Of a DNA stretch of 12,858 bases, positions 6,651 through 12,858 are shown one piece after another (the stretch's first letter is position 1; each line of letters opens with the position of its first letter). Source of the DNA: an uncultured Prevotellaceae bacterium. Its GTDB lineage: Bacteria; Bacteroidota; Bacteroidia; Bacteroidales; Bacteroidaceae. The position numbers were made by a program, and so were the translations under genes. The notes under the pieces were generated by a model that was not told where the DNA came from, did no database searches, and saw only the letters and a list, made by a program, of their open reading frames with translations. The stretch covers positions 1 through 12,858 of the forward strand of contig CALZOH010000081.1 in assembly GCA_945827465.1 (NCBI GenBank). Direction: 5' to 3'.

Positions 6651-8345
6651 TTATCTGCGCTGATAACGCTTGATGGTCTTTCCGGAAGCATCCTTAATAA
6701 TATAGATGCCGGGAGCCGAAGCAGAACGAACCAGACGTCCCTGCACATCATAAATAGTTGAAGGAGCCGTCTTGTTTATTGAAACGGAAGAAACCGAATC
6801 GGGGTCGTAATCGGCCACGATGGTATAAGTAACCGACTGACTCAAATCGCCGGACACTACAATCAAGGAAATACGTGCCTGAACCGGGTTCTGCGAAGTT
6901 TCGTCGATGATGTTTTCTACCTTCTTAATGACGTATGCACCCTGTCCATTGGTTTCAACCTCAATATCATTCGGCGAAAGCAGGCCTTTGACGGTTATTC
7001 CTTTATAATCGGTTTTGTCGGAAGAGAAACCGGACAACGAAATACCTTTCAGACTCACCGCCGATAAACGACAGTTGTAAATCAACTCCATATCGTCCAT
7101 ATACAGTTCATCATTTCCGCTTCCCTTACCGGCACCGGCATTGGTCGATGCCGTTACCAAAATCACACGACCCTTAGCCTGATTAAGCGCATAAGAGGCA
7201 TAGTCAAACGGCAACACGATGCGCTTCCACTGCCCATCGGTAACAGCTATCTCATTGTTGTTGGCCTTGGCCAATACATTCGTATAAGTAACACCGGCAG
7301 GTTCCGGATCCTGATAGTAAGAACCATCGTTGATCACAGCATTGATGGAAGCATAAGGATAACCGGCAGCCTTATCAGGATCGCCCTGAGCGAACTTCAC
7401 CCACACAGCCAAAGAATCGGGACGACCGTCGAGACAAGTATAAAACGGATGACCGTCTTGGCCGAGTTCTGTTTGACTCATATCATTCCAGGAATGGTTT
7501 AACCAATCACCCTGGGCATCGGCCACAACGTTGATTGAACCGGCATTGATGCGACCGGTAGTCACCGTTCCGTTGGCAACAATTCCGAAAATGCTGCTTG
7601 ACTTCAGCAACAAACTGCTTTTACCTGTACTGCCGGGACGCGTCTGATCGGAAACGAACGTGTGCGGCGCCGTTCCTGCCAGATAGACAATATTCAGCTG
7701 GTTGACACCATTCTTGTCGTAACCCGAAGCAGACATGAAAGAATGCCAATAGTCGGGTTCGTCACTGGTCACGGGAGTTGAATCGTAATCAAATTCATAT
7801 TTGCCGTCAACGGTCTTGACCTTATATAATTTGGCTACATGGAAATCCTCAAATCCGGAATTGGCAACCTGATAAACATGGGAACCGAACAATACGCGAA
7901 TCACCATGCCTAATGTCGCAGTAGCATCAATACTAATCACTGCGTTGAGTTGGTTTTGCTCGTTCACCACAGCATTCACATCAACATCAACAGCAGGAAG
8001 CTGAGGACCAATCCAACCGGCAGAAGCATCATCTCCCGGTTCAAGTTGAATCGTCTGGAAAGTGTGCATCACATTGCTCGTTCCACAAATAGAAGCATCC
8101 ACATCTTTCAAACTAACATTTCCTACAGGCAACTGAGTTTCGTCAGTCTCTAAAACAAAGTTACGGAGCGAAAGAGCATAACGTCCGTCGGACTGAGCAT
8201 TTACAACTATCTCCGCCTTTTGGGAAGACATTTGCTGACCATTAATAAAAACTTGAAGCTTACCTTCGTAACTGGTTGCAGAGGCAAGAAGCCACGAGAA
8301 AGCAACTGATAACAACGTAAAAAGTTTCTTCATTTGATATTTCAT
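6651..8345 (-). CDS. Secreted calycin-like/PCMD-domain protein with C-terminal sorting-type tail
   Basis: A 564-residue exported multidomain protein of unknown function. In order: signal peptide (about 1-24, core L-L-S-V-A-F-S-W-L-L, cleavage near A-S-A-T); a calycin-like beta-barrel domain (about 26-155, recognised from Y-E-G-K-L-x-V-x-I-N-G and the later L-P-V-G-N-V-S-L motif); a PCMD-type beta-sandwich (about 162-425, from N-S-G-F-E-D-F to D-E-L-Y-M-D-D-M-E-L); an Ig-like segment (about 429-512); and a Por-secretion type-A-like tail (about 522-564, I-Y-D-V-Q-G-R-L-V then P-G-I-Y-I-I-K). PCMD means putative carbohydrate metabolism domain; no activity follows from it and I see no catalytic motif. 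The ATG overlaps the TGA of the barrel gene by four bases (ATGA), which indicates translational coupling; an alternative ATG at 8333 (M-K-K-L-F) would also give a good signal peptide. It is the last gene of the operon. DST188, DSL310 and DSV516 are potential O-glycosylation sites. Confidence 0.85.
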   Translation of the reverse strand: MKYQMKKLFTLLSVAFSWLLASATSYEGKLQVFINGQQMSSQKAEIVVNAQSDGRYALSLRNFVLETDETQLPVGNVSLKDVDASICGTSNVMHTFQTIQLEPGDDASAGWIGPQLPAVDVDVNAVVNEQNQLNAVISIDATATLGMVIRVLFGSHVYQVANSGFEDFHVAKLYKVKTVDGKYEFDYDSTPVTSDEPDYWHSFMSASGYDKNGVNQLNIVYLAGTAPHTFVSDQTRPGSTGKSSLLLKSSSIFGIVANGTVTTGRINAGSINVVADAQGDWLNHSWNDMSQTELGQDGHPFYTCLDGRPDSLAVWVKFAQGDPDKAAGYPYASINAVINDGSYYQDPEPAGVTYTNVLAKANNNEIAVTDGQWKRIVLPFDYASYALNQAKGRVILVTASTNAGAGKGSGNDELYMDDMELIYNCRLSAVSLKGISLSGFSSDKTDYKGITVKGLLSPNDIEVETNGQGAYVIKKVENIIDETSQNPVQARISLIVVSGDLSQSVTYTIVADYDPDSVSSVSINKTAPSTIYDVQGRLVRSASAPGIYIIKDASGKTIKRYQRR

Positions 8346-9097
8346 TTAAATCTATAAGTTAAACCTATTGTTCCATAAATTGGATAGAGTGTCTGCTCAA
8401 TCGTATGGAAATCGCTCTTGAAAACACCTGTTAGTCCCCAAGAAACTCCTGCTGCAAGACCCCACCTACGGTAGCAATTCCAATCGAAACCGGCTTCGAC
8501 TCCAAACTGCATGCGACGCATATGGGAAGAAAAATCATAAGTACCACGCGTTTCGGGTTCATAACCCATATCTATTCTTACACCTGTCGGATCACCTTGA
8601 CGCAAATAACCGTTGTAGGCCTCACCACTGAAATGATGAGAAAAAACATAAGAAACATACGGACCGCCATGAAGACGAAAACGAGAGGAAAGATCATAGG
8701 CCACACGAATGGGTAAAGTGAGCACCCACTCTTCAACCTTTGTGATGACCTGCCCGGTAAAAAAACCTTCGATAGACTCACCCCCCTGTTCCATCTCCAT
8801 ATGATAGTTCTTCACTCGAGCATCTGTCTCCATTCCTTTATTACCAAAATGAAGCCCGGCCATCAATCCCCAACGACCCTGAAGGGGACGATATACATCA
8901 AGAGCCAACGTGATATTGGCCGGAATATCGTATTTGCTCAAGCTGCGAATAGACGCCGGCATTCCTATGGGAGCCGTACCTCCAATATGATAGCCCAAAC
9001 GTCCATAATAAGTAAGACTATCGGAAAGGGCACCCCAACCAGAGGCTCCCGCTTCCAGACAAACCAGCAAAAACAACAATAATACGGTTACTTTCAT
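8342..9097 (-). CDS. Outer-membrane beta-barrel protein
   Basis: A 251-residue predicted outer-membrane protein of the small PorT/OmpW-like barrel type. The N-terminus is a signal peptide (M-K-V-T-V then L-L-L-F-L-L, cleavage near A-G-A-S around residue 19). The mature part shows repeated alternating amphipathic strands typical of barrels, for example W-G-L-M-A-G-L-H-F-G, W-V-L-T-L-P-I-R-V-A-Y, F-R-L-H-G-G-P-Y-V-S-Y-V-F and R-M-Q-F-G-V-E-A-G-F-D-W. It ends in I-G-L-T-Y-R-F-K, a terminal strand with the aromatic pattern used for outer-membrane insertion, although the last residue is K rather than F. It starts 4 bp after the stop of the lipoprotein gene and overlaps the next gene by 4 bp. Its substrate or partner is unknown; the context suggests it works with the two PCMD proteins. 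Confidence 0.82.
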   Translation of the reverse strand: MKVTVLLLFLLVCLEAGASGWGALSDSLTYYGRLGYHIGGTAPIGMPASIRSLSKYDIPANITLALDVYRPLQGRWGLMAGLHFGNKGMETDARVKNYHMEMEQGGESIEGFFTGQVITKVEEWVLTLPIRVAYDLSSRFRLHGGPYVSYVFSHHFSGEAYNGYLRQGDPTGVRIDMGYEPETRGTYDFSSHMRRMQFGVEAGFDWNCYRRWGLAAGVSWGLTGVFKSDFHTIEQTLYPIYGTIGLTYRFK

Positions 9098-9100
9098 TTT

Positions 9101-10291
9101 CTATTCAATTTTTAAACAAACCACCCGGACTTCATCCACCCAAAGCGTACTACCGATAGCACCTTCAAAGAGATCACCATTGATGCTGGACGAAAAGACT
9201 ACGGTCAAACTGTAATCATAATTCTCCAACATCTCTTGATTGATTTCCTCATTATAATTAAATGCCACATCAAACTTTGTCCATTCGGACGTTGCAGAAA
9301 TATCTTTCAGTTTGGCCAAAGCAACAACTTGATCGCTGGTCTGCACATTATCACCATACAATACGATAGGACGACCTTCTGCATCCTTATTACGATAAAG
9401 AACTGCGTAAATCGTAGCCTTATCTGTTACCCCAGATAGGATGTTACCATCTCGATCTTGAAAATTCTCTCCGGGTTGATACTTATAATAGCCTTCAAGA
9501 CGGACTGGCTTCTTGTCGAATGGTAAACCAAATTGAGTCGCTTTCATTGCATTGGTCAACGCATTTTGTACATCAAAACGACCGATAAAAAGATTGCCGG
9601 CGGCCAAAGGCATATTACGAAGCTTACCTAAAGGCCCTGTATCACTGGTTGTCAACTTCACGGCATAACCGGTAACACCGTCCTCTACAACTGTTGAAGG
9701 ATAAGCAGATGGTTCAGATTTACTCTTCACCAAATAGAAGCCACCATTGCCCGTAGCCCAATTATTGGCTTCGCTGCCATCTGGATTCAAATCATTCCAC
9801 ACATAATATTTTTCCTTGTCACTCTTCAGATAGAAGCGTTCAAAATCATATTTCACCGTATCATTCACCGTACGGGTGACAACTTGGAAAGACACTTCGT
9901 ACCTTCGATTCCATTCTCCACTTTCAGATGTGACTTGATAAATAACCGGTCCCTGACTGAAATCTTGTACCGAACCACTTTGCGGCTCAATGCGTGCACC
10001 TTCTGTAATTTGAAAGCGAGGAGCAAGAGAAGTAAGATCAGCACCACGACGAACACGAAAAATAACCTTGTCATCACTATACAACACATTCACCAAAGTA
10101 TCTGAAGCGCTGAAAAACAATTCTTCGGGATGATCGACGTGAACATAAACGGCTTCGATGTCACACTCTGCATTCAAGGGTTCATCTTTAAAACAAGATG
10201 CAAAAACACCACACACAAAAATAGTGAACCACATCAACAACGAAAAATGCCGGAAGAAACAACTAAAACCTCTCAAATCAGAAAATTTCAT
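9101..10291 (-). CDS. PCMD-domain surface lipoprotein
   Basis: A 396-residue predicted lipoprotein of unknown activity. The ATG at 10291 is chosen because the upstream TTG start at 10315 overlaps the promoter element. The signal sequence ends at C33 in V-F-A-S-C, a lipobox with F rather than the usual L, V or I at -3. The next residues F-K-D-E match the K-(D/E)2 type of lipoprotein export signal that directs surface display in Bacteroidetes. Residues about 75-136 form an Ig-like module (R-I-E-P-Q-S-G-S-V-Q-D-F then V-I-Y-Q-V-T-S-E), common in Bacteroidales surface proteins. Residues about 147-395 form a PCMD domain (Y-D-F-E-R-F, N-N-W-A-T-G-N-G-G-F-Y, G-Y-A-V-K-L, G-N-L-F-I-G-R-F, W-T-K-F-D-V-A-F, L-W-V-D-E-V). 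The same fold recurs in the third gene of this operon. It is the first gene, with a TACCTTTG element 21 bases upstream; DTL64 and DTV144 are potential O-glycosylation sites. Confidence 0.85.
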   Translation of the reverse strand: MKFSDLRGFSCFFRHFSLLMWFTIFVCGVFASCFKDEPLNAECDIEAVYVHVDHPEELFFSASDTLVNVLYSDDKVIFRVRRGADLTSLAPRFQITEGARIEPQSGSVQDFSQGPVIYQVTSESGEWNRRYEVSFQVVTRTVNDTVKYDFERFYLKSDKEKYYVWNDLNPDGSEANNWATGNGGFYLVKSKSEPSAYPSTVVEDGVTGYAVKLTTSDTGPLGKLRNMPLAAGNLFIGRFDVQNALTNAMKATQFGLPFDKKPVRLEGYYKYQPGENFQDRDGNILSGVTDKATIYAVLYRNKDAEGRPIVLYGDNVQTSDQVVALAKLKDISATSEWTKFDVAFNYNEEINQEMLENYDYSLTVVFSSSINGDLFEGAIGSTLWVDEVRVVCLKIE

Positions 10292-10312
10292 ATTGGAATA
10301 TTGAATCTTGCG

Positions 10313-10320
10313 CAAAGGTA
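10313..10320 (-). promoter_or_regulatory. PCMD operon promoter, -7 element
   Basis: The - strand reads TACCTTTG, an exact TAnnTTTG match, 21 bases before the ATG at 10291. Its position inside a possible TTG-initiated extension is one reason for rejecting that longer start. No clear -33 element was found in the A/T-rich sequence upstream. Confidence 0.6.
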
Positions 10321-10428
10321 CAACTAATTTTTAAAAAGCTAATCATAATCCCTTTTCATAGAAATCGCATTGAAAGTCCAAACTCCACTACACTCAGAGA
10401 TAATACGCTGATTTTCCTATTTTTTTTG

Positions 10429-10436
10429 TACTTTTG
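10429..10436 (+). promoter_or_regulatory. ABC-F/grpE/dnaJ promoter, -7 element
   Basis: TACTTTTG matches TAnnTTTG and ends 20 bases before the ABC-F ATG. It follows a run of eight T. It diverges from the PCMD operon promoter about 110 bp away; the A/T-rich sequence between the two holds no other feature that I can recognise. Confidence 0.6.
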
Positions 10437-10456
10437 CAACTCAATTATATAGAATA

Positions 10457-12079
10457 ATGATCACGATAACAGATTTGGCCATACAATTCGGCCGCCAAGT
10501 ATTGTACAAAGATGTAAACTTAAAGTTTACTAACGGAAATATTTATGGAATCATCGGCGCCAACGGGGCAGGAAAGAGTACTCTTTTAAGAGCCATCAGC
10601 GGTGAACTGGAAACAACCAAAGGAAATATTGAAATCGGGCCGGGCGAACGCATGAGTGTACTCAGCCAGGACCATTTTAAATTTGATAGTTACAAAGTGC
10701 TTGACACCGTTTTGATGGGTTACAAAGAACTTTGGGATATCACAAAAGAACGTGATGCTCTATATGCAAAACCCGACTTCAGTGAAGAAGACGGTATGAA
10801 GGTGGCCGAATTAGAAGAGAAATTTGCCAACATGGGTGGTTACGATGCCGAAAGTGATGCCGGCAACCTGCTCAATCAATTAGGTATTAAGGATGACAAG
10901 CATCAAATGATGATGGGTGACTTGAGCGGAAAAGAAAAAGTTCGCGTAATGTTGGCCCAAGCTCTCTTTGGCAACCCTGACAATTTGTTGCTCGACGAGC
11001 CTACTAACGATCTTGACCTTGAAACAGTAGAATGGCTGGAAGAATATCTCGGCAATTATGAGCATACCGTACTTGTTGTTAGTCATGACCGCCACTTCTT
11101 GGATGCCGTTTCAACTCACACCGTTGATGTTGATTACGGAAAAGTAACGCTCTATGCCGGTAACTATAGCTTCTGGTACCAATCCAGTCAATTAGCACTT
11201 CGCCAGATGCAGAATCAACGTCAAAAAGCAGAAGAGAAGCGTAAGGAATTGGAAGAATTCATCCGCCGATTCTCTGCCAATGTGGCCAAGAGCAAACAAA
11301 CTACCAGTCGTAAGAAGATGCTTGAAAAGCTGAACATAGAAGAAATTCAGCCTTCCACCAGAAAATATCCGGGCATCATCTTCCAAATGGATAGAGAACC
11401 AGGAAATCAGATTCTTGAAGTCAACGATTTAAAAGCTGTAACAGATGATGGCACTGTCTTGTTTGATCGTTTGAACTTCAATATTGAAAAAGGACAGAAA
11501 GTAGTATTCCTCAGTCGCGACCCAAGAGCCATGACCGCCCTCTTTGAGATTATCAACGGCAATCAACAAGCTGCTTCGGGTAATTACAAATGGGGAGTTA
11601 CCATTACCACTGCTTATTTGCCGCTTGACAATACCAATTTCTTCAACACCCAATTTAACATGCTGGAATGGCTGAGTCAATTTGGAGAAGGGAACGAAGT
11701 TTACTTCAAGGCTTTCTTGGGACGAATGCTGTTCTCGGGAGAAGAAATCTTGAAAAAAGTCAACGTGCTCTCTGGAGGAGAAAGAATGCGCTTAATGATT
11801 GCCCGTATGCAGTTGAAAAATGCCAATTGCTTAATTCTCGACACTCCTACCAATCATTTGGATTTGGAAAGCATTCAAGCATTCAATAATAACTTGAAAT
11901 TATACAAAGGAAACCTTCTGTTTGCCAGTCATGACCATGAATTCATCGAATCGTTGGCCGACCGCATCATAGAATTAACTCCTAATGGCTGCATTGACAA
12001 ACTTATGACTTACGAAGATTACATTGCAGATGAACACATTAAAGAACTCCGACAAAAATTATATGCCGGCGAACGCTAA
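10457..12079 (+). CDS. ABC-F family ATPase, YbiT-like, with a degenerate second nucleotide-binding domain
   Basis: A soluble 540-residue twin-NBD protein with no membrane segments, of the ABC-F class that acts on ribosomes. It is closest by eye to E. coli YbiT (V-L-D-T-V-x-M-G-x-K-E-L-W, I-x-x-L-T-P-N-G near the end). NBD1 has Walker A G-A-N-G-A-G-K-S (34-41), Q-loop Q71, signature L-S-G-K-E (156-160), Walker B L-L-L-D-E (177-181, catalytic E181) and H210. The linker (PtIM) helices span about 238-305. In NBD2 the Walker A position reads L-S-R-D-P-R-A-M-T-A (352-361), losing every P-loop glycine and the lysine; the Q-loop Gln is replaced by L390 and the Walker B glutamate by T463 (L-I-L-D-T-P-T-N). 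The signature L-S-G-G-E (438-442) and H492 are intact. One composite ATP site should therefore be functional and the other not. grpE follows 50 bp downstream. Confidence 0.93.
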   Translation: MITITDLAIQFGRQVLYKDVNLKFTNGNIYGIIGANGAGKSTLLRAISGELETTKGNIEIGPGERMSVLSQDHFKFDSYKVLDTVLMGYKELWDITKERDALYAKPDFSEEDGMKVAELEEKFANMGGYDAESDAGNLLNQLGIKDDKHQMMMGDLSGKEKVRVMLAQALFGNPDNLLLDEPTNDLDLETVEWLEEYLGNYEHTVLVVSHDRHFLDAVSTHTVDVDYGKVTLYAGNYSFWYQSSQLALRQMQNQRQKAEEKRKELEEFIRRFSANVAKSKQTTSRKKMLEKLNIEEIQPSTRKYPGIIFQMDREPGNQILEVNDLKAVTDDGTVLFDRLNFNIEKGQKVVFLSRDPRAMTALFEIINGNQQAASGNYKWGVTITTAYLPLDNTNFFNTQFNMLEWLSQFGEGNEVYFKAFLGRMLFSGEEILKKVNVLSGGERMRLMIARMQLKNANCLILDTPTNHLDLESIQAFNNNLKLYKGNLLFASHDHEFIESLADRIIELTPNGCIDKLMTYEDYIADEHIKELRQKLYAGER

Positions 12080-12129
12080 TTGGTACGCTTTTTGTATGTA
12101 TTAGGGCATGTTTTTAATTAATCGGAATC

Positions 12130-12723
12130 ATGAGTAAAAAACATCGTATGAAAGAAACTGAAGACATCAACTTGTCAAAACAGATGGAGGAAACACAAAA
12201 TGCACCTGCACCTGAAACGAAAAATATAGAGAATCAGCCGGAAGCTGAAACAAAAGTTGAAACCGAAGCAATAGATCCAGTAACTCAATTGGAAAACCAA
12301 TTAGCAGAACTAAAGGATCAATATCTGAGAAAGGTTGCAGAATTTGATAATTATCGCAAACGTACACTCAAAGAGAAGACTGAATTGGTTTTGAACGGAG
12401 GAGAAAAAGTTATCACTTCCATTCTGCCCATTTTGGACGACTTTGAAAGAGCCGAAGACAACATTCACAAGGCAACCGATCTTGATGCTCTCAAAGAAGG
12501 AGTAGAACTTATCTTCCAAAAACTGCTGAAAGTTCTCGAAGCACAGGGACTCAAAAAAATTGAGACCCATGAAGCAGACTTCAACACGGATTTCCATGAA
12601 GCCATTGCTATGGTCCCCGCAGCCAACGAGGAACAAAAAGGCAAGGTTGTAGACTGCGTACAGACCGGATATACGCTGAACGATAAAGTAATCCGTCATG
12701 CAAAAGTTGCTATCGGACAATAA
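12130..12723 (+). CDS. grpE: Nucleotide exchange factor GrpE
   Basis: The homodimeric co-chaperone that releases ADP from DnaK, completing the DnaK-DnaJ-GrpE folding cycle in the cytoplasm. It has 197 residues, the same length as E. coli GrpE. Residues 1-50 are a polar, acidic, disordered leader; about 52-90 form the long coiled-coil helix (L-E-N-Q-L-A-E-L-K-D-Q-Y-L-R-K, E-F-D-N-Y-R-K-R); about 90-140 form the dimerising helical bundle (I-L-P-I-L-D-D-F-E-R-A). The C-terminal beta wing carries the family signature at 171-197 (G-K-V-V-D-C-V-Q-T-G-Y-x-L then V-I-R-H-A-K-V). It lies 50 bp after the ABC-F gene with no TAnnTTTG element between, so it is probably co-transcribed with it. No CIRCE operator is visible upstream. 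Confidence 0.97.
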   Translation: MSKKHRMKETEDINLSKQMEETQNAPAPETKNIENQPEAETKVETEAIDPVTQLENQLAELKDQYLRKVAEFDNYRKRTLKEKTELVLNGGEKVITSILPILDDFERAEDNIHKATDLDALKEGVELIFQKLLKVLEAQGLKKIETHEADFNTDFHEAIAMVPAANEEQKGKVVDCVQTGYTLNDKVIRHAKVAIGQ

Positions 12724-12769
12724 TCTTCTCCTTTTATCATCTTCCACAAACATTTAAGCAGAAAGCACA

Positions 12770-12858
12770 ATGGCAAAGAGAGACTATTATGAAGTGCTTG
12801 GTGTAGCAAAAAATGCTACTGAAGAAGAAATCAAGAAAGCATATAAAAGATTAGCGAT
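12770..12858 (+). CDS. dnaJ: Chaperone DnaJ, N-terminal fragment cut by the window end
   Basis: The DnaK co-chaperone (Hsp40), which stimulates DnaK ATPase and delivers unfolded clients. Only 29 complete codons are present: M-A-K-R-D-Y-Y-E-V-L-G-V, then E-E-E-I-K-K-A-Y-K-R-L-A. These are helix I and the start of helix II of the J-domain; the diagnostic HPD lies beyond the window. A paralogue such as CbpA would look similar this far in, but the position 46 bp after grpE favours dnaJ. No separate promoter is seen in the short gap. Confidence 0.92.
   Translation, partial: MAKRDYYEVLGVAKNATEEEIKKAYKRLA

Noticed and set aside
8578..8781. Small hydrophobic frames inside the barrel and lipoprotein genes (also 9865-10089)
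   Set aside because: They are out of frame or antisense to well-supported genes, have no independent start signal and no recognisable domain.
11192..11199. TTAGCACT, half of a CIRCE heat-shock operator
   Set aside because: It is inside the ABC-F coding region and lacks the inverted GAGTGCTAA half at the required spacing.

Overview
The window looks like chromosomal core genome from a member of the Bacteroidales, probably a Prevotella- or Bacteroides-like gut or oral bacterium; I cannot name the species. Three observations support this. Each transcription unit whose 5' end lies in the window has a TAnnTTTG -7 element and an A-rich leader without a convincing Shine-Dalgarno. The exported proteins are typical Bacteroidetes families (PCMD-domain lipoprotein, calycin-like domain, Por-secretion-type C-terminal tail). 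GyrA carries the Bacteroidetes-style HPHGDSSVY segment and an acidic tail.

Layout. Bases 1-30 are the last codons of a + strand gene, followed by convergent terminators (about 59-190). From 6469 down to 214 everything is on the - strand: gmd and fcl (GDP-mannose to GDP-L-fucose), then gyrA with its own promoter, then an exported TPR protein 13 bp after gyrA. A strong - strand terminator (6583-6632) separates this block from a tight three-gene - strand operon (10291 to 6651). That operon encodes a lipoprotein with a PCMD domain, a small outer-membrane beta-barrel, and a secreted calycin-like/PCMD/Ig-like protein with a sorting-type tail. A divergent intergenic region (10292-10456) then feeds a + strand unit: a YbiT-like ABC-F ATPase, grpE and the start of dnaJ, which is cut by the window edge.

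How the genes work together. gmd and fcl supply GDP-fucose for surface polysaccharide and, in Bacteroidetes, for protein O-glycosylation. The exported proteins here carry several D(S/T)(hydrophobic or T) sites where such a glycan could sit. The three-gene operon looks like a small, poorly characterised cell-envelope system: anchored lipoprotein, barrel and secreted partner, with the two outer proteins sharing the PCMD fold. The ABC-F-grpE-dnaJ unit is translation and protein-folding housekeeping.

Most noteworthy points: the ABC-F protein has one intact and one consistently degenerate composite ATP site, and the PCMD/barrel/calycin-PCMD operon is a candidate undescribed surface system. I see no CRISPR array, tRNA, rRNA, insertion sequence or phage gene.
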